From HdN1 sp964473645 (lineage in GTDB: Bacteria; Pseudomonadota; Gammaproteobacteria; Pseudomonadales; Ketobacteraceae), in assembly GCA_964473645.1 (NCBI GenBank), contig CAYYPW010000018.1:1-64000 (forward strand): a stretch of DNA of 64,000 nucleotides, written 5' to 3'. The notes below the pieces were generated by a model, which worked only from the letters and a program-made list of their open reading frames with translations, had not been told where the DNA came from and did not search any database. Positions 1 to 8,529 of this stretch are shown here, piece after piece; the stretch's first letter is position 1, and each line of letters starts with the position of its first letter. Made by a program: the position numbers and the translations under genes.

Positions 1-21
1 AACTACGAGTATCTGAGCCAT
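1..21 (-). CDS. Response regulator, 5' end only (cut by window edge)
   Basis: Only the first seven codons are in the window. They read MAQILVV on the minus strand, the usual first beta strand of a CheY-like receiver. An AAGGA ribosome site lies eight bases before the ATG at 19-21. It follows the receiver-CheX gene at 103-1095 on the same strand after about 80 bases, so it is probably the next gene of the chemotaxis-like operon. The family assignment is inferred from very little sequence and needs the neighbouring contig. Confidence 0.55.
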
Positions 22-102
22 TTTGCGTATCCTTCGTTGTGTCTTACCAACGTTTTATGCGGTCTATGTATAGAGCTGTTTATGTATAGCGCTGTTTAAA
101 GT

Positions 103-1095
103 TTAGAACAATTCCAGCTCGCCGCTTTCTACAAGTTCTTCAACGGTGTTTTCATCAGCCTGCTGATATTCTTCAGGTGACCAACGGATGTTGAATACGA
201 ACTTTTGAAAGAGCGTAACGGGTTCGAGCTTTCCTTGCAGATCGCGCAGCGTGTATTTGAAGCAGAGTTGCGATCGATCGGTGCCAAACGAAATGTATTC
301 TTTGTACTGGTTGACGGTGATCGGTACAAAAATTTTGGGAACAGTATCTGTCGTGGGCGGATGCAGTGAGATCAAGCGGGTGCGCAATCCACCCCATGCC
401 TGATTCGATATTTCGCTCAGCATGCCCATGACATCGCGAAAATCGATGTTTTCGGGAGGAATCGATGTGCGCCCATCTTCGATCAACGCAATCATGGGCA
501 ATTCTTCGGATTGCACCATCATGTAACCACAAAACCAGGGTGATTCTACCGGTAACAGGCTCAGAATATCGCCGTAGGTGAGCTTGTCTTTTACCAGGCT
601 GGGCAGGTCGTTGGTGATTTCAACATCTTTGAATAACGACGACAGTGCGCTGGTGGTGACTTCTTCAATGCGACGTATCAGTGAAATCGGGTATTCAGAA
701 TCTGCGAGGTACTGATCCACCAGCTCCGTCAAATGGGCCATGTTATCCAGTGTGTAAACACCGGTAATGGCGGCACGTTGTTCGGGGGTGGCATCGTCGA
801 GGTCAGTACGACTCTCGCGACGCATGAATATAGGCAGTTCTTTGCGCACCTTTTTGATGCGCACTGCTAACTCAAAGCCGTTATGTAAACCCTCAGCGCT
901 ATCATGGCTTTTTTCTGAAAGCAGTACCGCACCAAGGTCAGAGTTGGTGTACAGCATTTTCATGTTGGAATGGCTGGTTTGCTTCACACCCACCAGACCA
1001 TTTGCACCACAAAATTCCTTGAGCGCCATCTTTGCGCTGGGATTTTCCTCAAATATCAAGACCTTGCTAACCAGTCTTTTTTCGAATCCTATCAT
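103..1095 (-). CDS. Degenerate receiver domain fused to a CheX-like domain
   Basis: This 330-residue protein has two parts. Residues about 10-130 resemble a response-regulator receiver: KVLIFEEN replaces the acidic pocket and DLGAVLLS the third strand, so Ser60 sits where the phospho-accepting Asp should be. Residues about 150-320 look like a CheC/CheX/FliY-type domain with the ExxN signature in SEISNQAWGG at about 226-235. Known CheX proteins dephosphorylate CheY-P. This one would be a phosphorylation-independent relative or a docking platform. It ends in GELELF, as does its operon neighbour at 1170-1757, and its paralogue lies at 49217-50200. It is the third gene of a leftward operon. The CheX call rests on the ExxN/GG pattern and context. 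The start lacks a strong ribosome site. Confidence 0.7.
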   Translation of the reverse strand: MIGFEKRLVSKVLIFEENPSAKMALKEFCGANGLVGVKQTSHSNMKMLYTNSDLGAVLLSEKSHDSAEGLHNGFELAVRIKKVRKELPIFMRRESRTDLDDATPEQRAAITGVYTLDNMAHLTELVDQYLADSEYPISLIRRIEEVTTSALSSLFKDVEITNDLPSLVKDKLTYGDILSLLPVESPWFCGYMMVQSEELPMIALIEDGRTSIPPENIDFRDVMGMLSEISNQAWGGLRTRLISLHPPTTDTVPKIFVPITVNQYKEYISFGTDRSQLCFKYTLRDLQGKLEPVTLFQKFVFNIRWSPEEYQQADENTVEELVESGELELF

Positions 1096-1169
1096 GTCGG
1101 TGCCGCTATATGTTTAGTAAGGTGAATAGGAGGTTGGATGTCACAATTGCAATGAATGCGGTTCGTTAA

Positions 1170-1757
1170 TCAGAATAGTTCAAGCTCGCCGGAACTGTCG
1201 ACTTCGCTTTCAGCTTCAATGTCCTGATAGTGCGGAAGCACAAAATCCTGCGGATTTTGCAGGCTTACAAATACACTCGCAGCGAATAAGGGCGGATCAC
1301 TGTAATCGGCAAGCGCGCTGCAGTGCGATTGATGAGTCACTTTAAATACGTTATCAATCGACAGGCACGAGCGATCGAGCAGATTGGGCGTCGACATTCC
1401 CAATGGCGGGCAGGTACCCTGCAGAATGCGCTTTAAGTTGCCACAAAAACTGTTGCTCATTTCGAGTACATAATCGAGAAATGCCGAATCGTCGAGATCT
1501 TCCAGTTTGATCGTCGATGCATCGGCAATAAACTGCCGGGTCGCCTTGTTGAGGCTCAAGTGCATCAGACACATCACACGAAATTTGAAAGATGAAATGG
1601 TCAACACAATGCAGTGATCATGTTTCAGACTCATCAATGAATCGGCTTGTTTGAACGACCAACTGGCATTGGGCGCACTGACTTTCAACATTTGATCGAA
1701 AGATTTCTGCAACACCTTGCCGAGCGCCAAGCTTATGTCATGATGAGCAGTTGCCAT
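1170..1757 (-). CDS. Stand-alone CheX-like protein
   Basis: A 195-residue soluble protein with the CheC/CheX phosphatase signature LEMSNSFCGN; Glu99 and Asn102 would be the catalytic ExxN pair. CheX-type phosphatases remove phosphate from CheY-like receivers. The gene starts three bases after the stop of the MCP-like gene upstream (1761-2633), so the two are almost certainly co-transcribed and translationally coupled. The last residues, SSGELELF, match the end of the receiver-CheX protein at 103-1095. This suggests a shared C-terminal docking peptide. Overall similarity to textbook CheX is low, so the specific phosphatase role is inferred. Confidence 0.65.
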   Translation of the reverse strand: MATAHHDISLALGKVLQKSFDQMLKVSAPNASWSFKQADSLMSLKHDHCIVLTISSFKFRVMCLMHLSLNKATRQFIADASTIKLEDLDDSAFLDYVLEMSNSFCGNLKRILQGTCPPLGMSTPNLLDRSCLSIDNVFKVTHQSHCSALADYSDPPLFAASVFVSLQNPQDFVLPHYQDIEAESEVDSSGELELF

Positions 1758-1760
1758 GGG

Positions 1761-2633
1761 CTATCCGTTGCTTTCCAGGGTGTTATTCAACGTGTTGATT
1801 TGTGATTGCACACTGTGTATTGCGGTGACAATCATCTTGCCGCCTGCTTGTACATCCTGAAAAGCAAGCGTGGCGATCAATGCATTTTTGTTGAGATTGG
1901 TGCGGTAATCTTCATTAAGATTTTGTGCGCGCATCGATAGCTTGCGTACTTCATCGGCGACGACTGCAAAACCACGCCCATGCTCACCGGCACGCGCTGC
2001 TTCAATCGCCGCGTTAAGTGAGAGAATACCGATCTGGCCGACAATGCTTTTGAAATCGCCGATCTGCTTTTGCATGTTTTTGTTGTGCACCATGATATCG
2101 GTCATACCTTCGTGCCAGCGCTCGATGGTTTCAGTGATATCCAGCAATTCCTGCACTGCAGTTTTCACGACGTTGATTTGCTGTTCGAGTTGCTGGTGCG
2201 TGTATTGGTGTGTGCTATTCAGTTGACTCAGTTCTTGCTGCAATGATTGGCGCGTGCTGTTGAGTTCATCCATCAATGAACGCTGTGCTTGTTGTGCTTG
2301 TTGCTGCTCTTGCGTGAGTGAAGAGCGCAGCACGTTGATTTCTTCGCTGATTTGCTGCTTTTCTTTTTGTGCTTGTTCGCGATCGATCATTTGCTGGCGT
2401 TTGCTTTCGCTGTCGGTGAGCGAGGCTTCCAGCTCTTGAATTTTTTGATTACGGCTAGCGCTGCCAACCCAATAGGCAATGAAACCCGCGACCGGAATCA
2501 ATCCGATCAGCAGGGGTGTCACCCAACCCGAGGACGCAGCCTCACCGGCTGCATGACCAATGCCAGGTAGTGCTGTGAGTACGCTGCCTCCGATGGCCAG
2601 TGCCCATGCGGAAGTGTTTTGTCGCAACTGCAT
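1761..2633 (-). CDS. Short methyl-accepting chemotaxis protein-like transducer
   Basis: Starting from the ATG at 2631-2633 the protein has 290 residues. It has an N-terminal hydrophobic segment and a second membrane helix around LLIGLIPVAGFIAYW, then a long Gln-rich coiled coil, and the MCP signalling tip with ILSLNAAIEAARAGE followed by GRGFAVVADEVRKLS. There is no periplasmic ligand-binding domain, and the signalling hairpin is short compared with classical MCPs. It leads the operon that continues with the CheX-like and receiver-CheX genes, so it probably senses a membrane or cytoplasmic cue and feeds those proteins. An in-frame extension upstream to 2741 overlaps the maeB terminator and is unlikely to be translated. 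Confidence 0.8.
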   Translation of the reverse strand: MQLRQNTSAWALAIGGSVLTALPGIGHAAGEAASSGWVTPLLIGLIPVAGFIAYWVGSASRNQKIQELEASLTDSESKRQQMIDREQAQKEKQQISEEINVLRSSLTQEQQQAQQAQRSLMDELNSTRQSLQQELSQLNSTHQYTHQQLEQQINVVKTAVQELLDITETIERWHEGMTDIMVHNKNMQKQIGDFKSIVGQIGILSLNAAIEAARAGEHGRGFAVVADEVRKLSMRAQNLNEDYRTNLNKNALIATLAFQDVQAGGKMIVTAIHSVQSQINTLNNTLESNG

Positions 2634-2727
2634 AACCGATCTCGAAAAACACAATGGATAGTTTTTAGCATAGAAGATATTTCCAGAGTTCCCAGCCCAA
2701 CCCGCAATGCACCGGGCACAGAAACGC

Positions 2728-2753
2728 AAAACGCGGCTCAATGGCCGCGTTTT
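2728..2753 (-). terminator. Rho-independent terminator after maeB
   Basis: A perfect 10-bp stem (AAAACGCGGC with GCCGCGTTTT) around a 6-base loop lies downstream of the leftward maeB gene. On the minus strand it is followed by TTTTGCGTTT. It separates maeB from the MCP operon. The symmetrical A/T flanks mean it could work in both directions. Confidence 0.75.
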
Positions 2754-2776
2754 TCGTTGTTTTAAAAGGATTTTAT

Positions 2777-2794
2777 AGCCGTTTTGTAACGGCT
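2777..2794 (-). terminator. Second hairpin immediately after maeB
   Basis: AGCCGTT pairs with AACGGCT across a 4-base loop, 17 bases past the maeB stop codon, with A/T-rich flanks. It forms a tandem terminator with the hairpin at 2728-2753. Confidence 0.6.
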
Positions 2795-2810
2795 TTTTAA
2801 ACCGCAGTGA

Positions 2811-5090
2811 TTAGGGGATGGCAACGTTACCGCTTGCTTCTGCAACCGTCAGCGCCGTCATGTTGACGATACGGCGAACCGTCGCGGAAGGCGTTAGAAT
2901 ATGCGCCGGTTTGCTGGCACCCAGCAAGATCGGCCCAATAGTAACGCCGTCACTGCCGGTGGTTTTCAGCAGGTTGAAGGCAATATTGGCGGCATCCAGC
3001 GTTGGCATGATTAGCAGGTTGGCCGCACCTTTCAGACGGGAGTTGGGGAATACCTGCAAGCGCAGGGCTTCATCCAGCGCGGCATCACCGTGCATCTCGC
3101 CTTCGACTTCGAGATCGGGGGCCATCTCTTGCAACAACTCCCAGGCTTTGCGCATCTTGATCGCGCTGGGGGTGTCCTCGCTGCCGAAGTTGGAGTGCGA
3201 CAACAGCGCCACCTTGGGTGTCAGCCCGAAATTTTGCACTGCCGCCGCTGCCTGCATGGCCATGGCCGCTATTTCTTCGGCGGTGGGGTCAGGGTTCACA
3301 TAGGTGTCGCAAATGAACAGCGTGCGGTTGTCGAGCAACAGCAGGTTCATGGCTGCGAAGTTCTTGATGCCCGGCTTTTTGGGAATGATCCGGCTCAAGT
3401 AGCGCAAGTGCAGGGCATAGTTGGCGAATGTCCCGCAGATCATGCCGTCAGCATCGCCAAAGTGCACCAGCAGGGCCGCGATCAGGGTCGCGCGACGGCG
3501 CACTTCTTTCTGCGCGTGCTCGGGCGAAATCCCGCGACGCTCCATCAGCTTGTGGTAATACATCCAGTATTCTTTGAAGCGCGGGTCGTCGTCCTGATTC
3601 ACCAGCGTGAAATCAATGCCGGGGCGAATGCGCAGGCCCAGCGTTTCAATACGGCGCTCGATGACCGCCGGGCGGCCAATCAAAATGGGCAGGGCGATCT
3701 TTTCATCGACCACGACCTGTACCGCGCGCAGCACACGCTCATCTTCACCTTCGGCGTAAACGATGCGCTTGGGCACGGCTTTGGCCTTGGTGAAAATCGG
3801 CTTCATGATAAAGGCCGAGTTGTAGACAAATTCCGACAGCTTCTGGCGATAGGCATCAAAGTCGTCAATCGGGCGGGTGGCTATGCCCGAATCCATGGCT
3901 GCCTTGGCCACCGCAGGCGCAATCTCGAGAATCAGGCGCGGGTCAAGCGGCTTGGGGATCAGGTAATCGCGGCCAAACGAGCTGCTGCTGGCCGAGCCAT
4001 AGCCGGTGGTCGCCTCAGACTGCTCGACATGAGCAAGATGGGCAATCGCGTGCACGCAGGCGAGCTTCATCGCCTCGTTGACGGTGGTGGCACCAACATC
4101 CAGTGCGCCCCGGAATATATAGGGGAAGCAAAGCGCATTGTTGACCTGGTTCGGGTAGTCAGAGCGACCGGTGGCGATAACCGCATCGGGGCGCGCTGCC
4201 ATGGCTTCTTCGGGCATGATTTCGGGCGTGGGGTTGGAGAGCGCAAAGATGATGGGGTCGCGTGCCATCTCTTTGATCATGGCGGGTTTTAATACCCCAG
4301 CGGTCGACAGCCCCAAAAACATGTCGCTGCCCGGCATGACATCGGCCAGTGAGCGAGCCGTGGTGTTTTGCGCGTATTTGGCTTTGCTCTCGTCCATGTT
4401 CGGACGGCCTTCAAAGCAAATGCCTCGCGAATCGGCCACATAGATGTTCTCGCGGCGTGCACCCAGCGACACCAGCACATCCAGGCAGGCAATTGCAGCA
4501 GCGCCCGCGCCAGAGCAGACGATCTTGATATCCTCAATTTTCTTGTCGACGATTTTGAGGGCATTCAGCAAACCGGAGCCGACGATGATGGATGTGCCAT
4601 GTTGATCGTCATGAAACACCGGGATCTTCATGCGCTCGCGTAGCATTTTCTCGATGTAAAAGCACTCGGGCGCCTTGATGTCTTCGAGGTTGATGCCGCC
4701 AAACGTGGGCTCAAGAGCGGCGATAATGTCGACCAGCTTGTCGGGATCTTTTTCGTCGATCTCTATGTCGAACACATCCACGCCGGCAAATTTCTTGAAG
4801 AGGACGCCTTTGCCCTCCATGACCGGCTTGGACGCCAGTGGGCCGATGTCGCCCAGACCCAGCACAGCCGTACCATTAGAGATAACCGCGACCAGGTTGC
4901 CACGTGCGGTATAACGGGCGGCCGTAGCGGGATCGCGCTCGATCTCAAGGCAAGGGGCGGCGACGCCGGGGGAGTAGGCCAGCGCCAGATCGCGCTGGTT
5001 CACCATGGCCTTGGTAGGCGTGACGCTGATCTTGCCGGGTTCAGGAAATTCGTGATAATCGAGTGCGGCTTTGCGGAGTGCCTCATCCAT
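2811..5090 (-). CDS. maeB: NADP-dependent malic enzyme, MaeB type
   Basis: This cytoplasmic enzyme oxidatively decarboxylates malate to pyruvate with NADP. From the ATG at 5088-5090 it has 759 residues, the usual MaeB length. The N-terminal part (to about 430) has the malic enzyme core: LALAYSPGVAAPCLEI, then GLGDIGPLASKPVMEGK and the NAD(P) fold VCSGAGAAAIACLD. The C-terminal third (about 430-759) is the phosphotransacetylase-like domain typical of MaeB, thought to be regulatory rather than catalytic. An upstream in-frame extension to 5150 lacks family similarity. The gene stands alone and is closed by two terminators. Identity is very secure. Confidence 0.96.
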   Translation of the reverse strand: MDEALRKAALDYHEFPEPGKISVTPTKAMVNQRDLALAYSPGVAAPCLEIERDPATAARYTARGNLVAVISNGTAVLGLGDIGPLASKPVMEGKGVLFKKFAGVDVFDIEIDEKDPDKLVDIIAALEPTFGGINLEDIKAPECFYIEKMLRERMKIPVFHDDQHGTSIIVGSGLLNALKIVDKKIEDIKIVCSGAGAAAIACLDVLVSLGARRENIYVADSRGICFEGRPNMDESKAKYAQNTTARSLADVMPGSDMFLGLSTAGVLKPAMIKEMARDPIIFALSNPTPEIMPEEAMAARPDAVIATGRSDYPNQVNNALCFPYIFRGALDVGATTVNEAMKLACVHAIAHLAHVEQSEATTGYGSASSSSFGRDYLIPKPLDPRLILEIAPAVAKAAMDSGIATRPIDDFDAYRQKLSEFVYNSAFIMKPIFTKAKAVPKRIVYAEGEDERVLRAVQVVVDEKIALPILIGRPAVIERRIETLGLRIRPGIDFTLVNQDDDPRFKEYWMYYHKLMERRGISPEHAQKEVRRRATLIAALLVHFGDADGMICGTFANYALHLRYLSRIIPKKPGIKNFAAMNLLLLDNRTLFICDTYVNPDPTAEEIAAMAMQAAAAVQNFGLTPKVALLSHSNFGSEDTPSAIKMRKAWELLQEMAPDLEVEGEMHGDAALDEALRLQVFPNSRLKGAANLLIMPTLDAANIAFNLLKTTGSDGVTIGPILLGASKPAHILTPSATVRRIVNMTALTVAEASGNVAIP

Positions 5091-5446
5091 TGCTTGGTCT
5101 CGCTTGTGCGTAAATGCGCTGCCTCGTCCGGCCGGGGACAAACAGCGCAAGGGGTTGGGAGCAAAGGAGAATCATAGCAGTTTCGCGACGTTATCGCAGG
5201 GGGCAAGCCGGGTTAAGCGCAGCCATTTGTGTGTAGTTAGCCGCTACACTTGTAATTCACCGTTAATCAATGCGGTGCTGCACTGTTGTTGTGCGAATAG
5301 GGTGGCGCGGTGGGTCGGCTTTAACGGGCAGGAGTTGATTGGTTGGCATACGGCCTTGGTGTTAAGATGCGTTCTCATTTTTTTGGTAGCAAATACCCTG
5401 TATATGTGTGGATTTGCAACTGCAACCTGTAGTGAGGAGTTTTTCA
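5091..5446. other. Divergent intergenic region, maeB / TerC
   Basis: About 355 bases separate the divergent maeB and TerC genes, so both promoters should be here. An AGGAG ribosome site precedes the TerC start. I looked for a yybP-ykoY manganese riboswitch, which often precedes TerC-family genes, and saw no convincing conserved core. No small gene stands out. Confidence 0.4.
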
Positions 5447-6199
5447 ATGCTGGAGTGGATAAGTGACCCGAGTGCCTGGATGGCACTGGCAACCCTAACG
5501 TTGCTGGAGATCGTGCTGGGTATCGACAACATCATATTCATATCCATTTTGGTGGGTAAACTACCAGCACATCAACGCGATAAAGCGCGGCGCTTGGGCT
5601 TGAGCTTGGCCATGCTGACCCGAATAGCGTTACTGATTTCGTTAGCGTGGATCATGAAATTAACCGAGCCGTTATTTACGGTGCTGGAATACGCGATTTC
5701 AGGACGCGATTTGATTTTGATTGGCGGTGGTTTGTTCTTGATTGCGAAAGCGACACATGAAATTCACGGCAGCCTTGAAGGTGAAGATGAAGTGCGTTCG
5801 GTGGGTGCCGGTGGCAGCACATTTATGATGACGCTGGTACAGATCGCAATTATCGATATTGTATTCAGTCTGGATTCGGTCATAACGGCCGTGGGAATGG
5901 CGGATCATGTGCCGGTGATGGTGCTGGCGATTGTGATTGCAGTGGGCGTTATGATGTTTGCTGCGAAATCAATTGGTGATTTTGTTGATGAACACCCGAC
6001 TGTGAAAATGTTGGCGTTGAGCTTTTTGATCATCGTCGGCATTGCGCTGGTGGGCGAAGGCTTTGATATGCATATTCCGAAAGGGTACATCTACTTCGCG
6101 ATGGCGTTCTCGCTGGTAGTGGAGATGATCAATATTCGCATTCGGAAGAAGAAGCTGGCACCGGTGGAATTGCGGAAGCAGATTCCTGGGGTGGATTGA
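5447..6199 (+). CDS. TerC-family integral membrane protein
   Basis: A 250-residue inner-membrane protein with about seven hydrophobic helices. It carries the TerC-family acidic motifs inside helices: LEIVLGIDNIIFISILVG near residues 17-34 and IDIVFSLDSVITAVGM near 135-150. Family members are linked to tellurite resistance and to manganese export (Alx/MeeY type), and the conserved Asp/Asn residues probably bind the metal. The start at 5447 (MLEWIS) has an AGGAG site seven bases upstream; the longer reading from 5408 does not. It is a single gene followed by a strong terminator. The transported ion is not determinable here. Confidence 0.9.
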   Translation: MLEWISDPSAWMALATLTLLEIVLGIDNIIFISILVGKLPAHQRDKARRLGLSLAMLTRIALLISLAWIMKLTEPLFTVLEYAISGRDLILIGGGLFLIAKATHEIHGSLEGEDEVRSVGAGGSTFMMTLVQIAIIDIVFSLDSVITAVGMADHVPVMVLAIVIAVGVMMFAAKSIGDFVDEHPTVKMLALSFLIIVGIALVGEGFDMHIPKGYIYFAMAFSLVVEMINIRIRKKKLAPVELRKQIPGVD

Positions 6200-6214
6200 T
6201 AGGATGAGGGTGAG

Positions 6215-6240
6215 GCCCCGCTCGGGAGAGCGGGGCTTTT
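6215..6240 (+). terminator. Rho-independent terminator after the TerC gene
   Basis: GCCCCGCTC pairs perfectly with GAGCGGGGC across a GGGA loop, followed by TTTT, 16 bases past the TerC stop. Confidence 0.9.
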
Positions 6241-6350
6241 GCCGGTTAGGGGGGTGTTTGGGGGGAGGGGAGTTGCTTTATAGGGGGTCCGACAGATTTT
6301 GATCCAAAAAGTGTTGATAAATCTGTTTTAATTCGTGGCTAAGTTGTTGT

Positions 6351-6477
6351 GCTAACATCACGCCATTCGCAGCCTTCGGCTGTTGAGACGCCGCTACGCG
6401 GCGCCCGTGCGCTCACGGTTGGCCAAATTTTAATATGGGTGGCATTTTCGCATTGAGGCATGCAGCTCAAGCGTTAT
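6351..6477. repeat. attC-like (integron recombination site-like) structured element
   Basis: The segment starts with GCTAAC and ends with CTCAAGCGTTAT. In between are three back-to-back small hairpins: CAGCC/GGCTG (6370-6382), CGCCGC/GCGGCG (6389-6403) and CCGTG/CACGG (6405-6418). The middle hairpin and the CAAGCGTTA end closely resemble aadA-type attC sites as I remember them. The stop codon TAA of the lipoprotein gene at 6474-6950 lies inside the terminal TAAC box, as in integron cassettes. Only the four core bases of the two ends are complementary, and no integrase is present, so it is a candidate or relic. Confidence 0.4.
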
Positions 6478-6950
6478 TCGCAATTAGTAGTGTGCAGTTT
6501 TTCTTGGATCAATACTTCTTTGTCAGTATTAATTTTTACTAGTTGGTAAGGGTTGGTCAATGCTTGGGTCACTATACAATCGCGTCCCGGCACCGATAAT
6601 GTAACGGTTACAAGAACGTGATCTTCGGCATCCGAAACACTTTCAATCCCGATGCCATATCCGCCTGTATTTCGTTGCCCCATATCCAGCAGAATCACGC
6701 GATTTTCCTCGAAATCAATGGTTTGCGGATTATCGCCCGAATAAACTGGTAATTCGTTTTGATAGGCAGCATCTGTCGTCAAAACACGATAACCCTTACT
6801 CGTATATCCACCTGAATCGGGGGCTATGCCCTGGTGAATGACTTCCGGGTTTGACAAACTTCGCTGCTCAGCTGCGTCGGCGTTGCCACCGCATCCATGC
6901 AGCATGGCCGGTAACGCACAAAAAACAATAACTCTTAACGTATTATCCAT
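6474..6950 (-). CDS. Small lipoprotein with PrcB-like C-terminal domain
   Basis: The protein has 158 residues from the ATG at 6950, which has an AAAGGAG site nine bases upstream. The N-terminus is a signal peptide ending in a lipobox-like LHGC, so it is probably lipid-anchored on the outer side of a membrane. The C-terminal half has the pattern VILLDMGQRNTGGYGIGIES followed by conserved strands, which matches the PrcB_C fold found in protease-complex accessory proteins. The biochemical role of the domain is not known to me beyond that. The stop codon is embedded in an attC-like element, suggesting it may be a former gene cassette. It is a single gene between the TerC terminator and a long non-coding stretch. 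Confidence 0.65.
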   Translation of the reverse strand: MDNTLRVIVFCALPAMLHGCGGNADAAEQRSLSNPEVIHQGIAPDSGGYTSKGYRVLTTDAAYQNELPVYSGDNPQTIDFEENRVILLDMGQRNTGGYGIGIESVSDAEDHVLVTVTLSVPGRDCIVTQALTNPYQLVKINTDKEVLIQEKLHTTNCE

Positions 6951-7464
6951 CGCAAAGTACTCCTTTTGATAAAAAATCATGATTGCCTAGCGGACGATCA
7001 AAAATGCTTTGAGCATATTGTTCGAACCAATGGCGCACAAACCGAGCGTCCATTTTCAACGGTTGGCTTGCATGGGTGGTATCGCCCATGGCGTGGGAAT
7101 ATATCCCACGAAAACTATAAATAAAAAAGGTTCCCGTGTCCAGCTCATGAGACCGACCTTTTTCACTTCTTGGTTAAATTGGGGGCCGCTTTGCTGTTGC
7201 GTTGTATGCCTATACGGCCTCTTAACCCTGTAAAAACAGTGCTTTAGCGGTAAGAGGGCCGCATATATCGCGCATCTGGAAGGAGGCGGAAGGATACCGA
7301 TGAATTGCGCCTGCGGGGTGTGGTTCAGTGCAGGGACTCGGTATCTGCAGAGGTTCGCTTTTGCTCGCATGTAGCAGCCATTTCGTGGCTTCTCAAACAG
7401 GAAGGCATCGACGTTGTGATTTCGGGAGGAGTTGCCGTTGCCCATTACTCTTCTGCACCACCAT
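6951..7464. other. Intergenic region with two adjacent inverted repeats
   Basis: About 510 bases carry no gene I can support; reading frames here have no family resemblance and no good ribosome sites. Two inverted repeats lie side by side: CATGGG/CCCATG at 7071-7090 and CGTGGGA-N5-TCCCACG at 7092-7110. The second is a good hairpin or protein-binding palindrome. The region should hold the promoter of the leftward lipoprotein gene. Confidence 0.35.
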
Positions 7465-8364
7465 TCACGTTTTCAAGAATTTATCTTTTAAAAATCCCGC
7501 CAATAATTTCACCTTCGCCGGCACAAAATTTCGTGAGGGATATACCAGCCAAATCTTGGTATCGAAGTCCGTGGCGGTGGCATCATAGGTAGGAAAGAGA
7601 TCCACTAAATCACCATTATCCAACGCCTTATTTATTAGCCAATCCGAAAGCAACACTACACCCAATCCGGCCAACGCCCATTGCCGCAGTACCATGCCGT
7701 TATTCGTTTGCATGTGATGGTGAATCTCCACCGCTGACACCGTGCCGTTGTTTGCCCGCAGTTTCCACTGCGTGCGAAAACTCGGCAAAGAAAACACCAG
7801 ACATCGGTGCTGTGCTAAATTTTCTGGCGTTTCTGGGGCTCCATAACGAGAGATGTAAGCGGGGCTGGCACAAACGCGATAACGGGTGCTCAATAGTCGC
7901 TCGGCGATCAAGTTTGAATCGGGCAGTGGACCTTGCCGTATGGCCAGATCAAATTTTTCGTCTACCAAGTCGGAAATTTTGTCATCTAAAACCAGATCCA
8001 ACGTTATTTCAGGATAACGAGCACTGAATTCTGCCAAAAGCGGCGCCAGATAGAGCGTGCCGAAGGAAGGGGAAGCGGTGATGCGAATCGAACCTTTTGG
8101 ATTGACCGACAGATCTTTCACTTCTGCCTGTATACGCATTAATTCGTCTAGCAATGGTTGCGTTCGCTCGAACACAAGCATACCAGCTTCGGTCAGGCCT
8201 ATTTTACGGGTCGAGCGCTGCAGCAAGCGCACGCCTAGATCTGCTTCCAGAAGACCGATGATACGGGCAACGGAGGAGGGCGAGAGTTCACGCTCGCGCG
8301 CCACTTCGGAAAAGCTGCCGGAACGAACGACATCGATAAAGACCTGCAGGGCATCACGTTGCAT
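7465..8364 (-). CDS. LysR-family transcriptional regulator
   Basis: A 299-residue LysR protein, the standard length. Residues 1-60 form the winged helix-turn-helix: SFSEVARERELSPSSVARII followed by LEADLGVRLLQRSTRKIGLTEAG. The rest is a periplasmic-binding-like effector domain. I chose the ATG at 8364 (MQRDALQVF) because the helix-turn-helix begins immediately after it. It is divergent from the PEP mutase-family gene at 8530 with 165 bases between, the classical arrangement for a LysR regulator and its target, so it probably controls that gene. The ligand is unknown. Confidence 0.9.
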   Translation of the reverse strand: MQRDALQVFIDVVRSGSFSEVARERELSPSSVARIIGLLEADLGVRLLQRSTRKIGLTEAGMLVFERTQPLLDELMRIQAEVKDLSVNPKGSIRITASPSFGTLYLAPLLAEFSARYPEITLDLVLDDKISDLVDEKFDLAIRQGPLPDSNLIAERLLSTRYRVCASPAYISRYGAPETPENLAQHRCLVFSLPSFRTQWKLRANNGTVSAVEIHHHMQTNNGMVLRQWALAGLGVVLLSDWLINKALDNGDLVDLFPTYDATATDFDTKIWLVYPSRNFVPAKVKLLAGFLKDKFLKT

Positions 8365-8529
8365 GGTTGTTCGTTTTCCCGTCGGGTGGCGCAATGAGCG
8401 GCTGTACACAATCCTCTGTTATCAGTGGATTTATGCGTATTATGCAAAAGTGCTGGTTAAATTTAGCTTATTCATTAACATGTTGCCAAGATGTATGCTG
8501 TTTGGACATCAACAAGTGAGTCTCAAACC

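Noticed and set aside
3090..4292. 400-codon open frame opposite maeB
   Set aside because: It is antisense to a conserved enzyme, has no family resemblance and results from the codon bias of maeB.
5091..5446. Possible yybP-ykoY manganese riboswitch before the TerC gene
   Set aside because: TerC-family genes often have one, but I could not find the conserved paired core in this sequence.
7056..7445. 129-codon frame in the gene-free region on the minus strand
   Set aside because: No ribosome site, odd composition and no domain; it overlaps the two palindromes.
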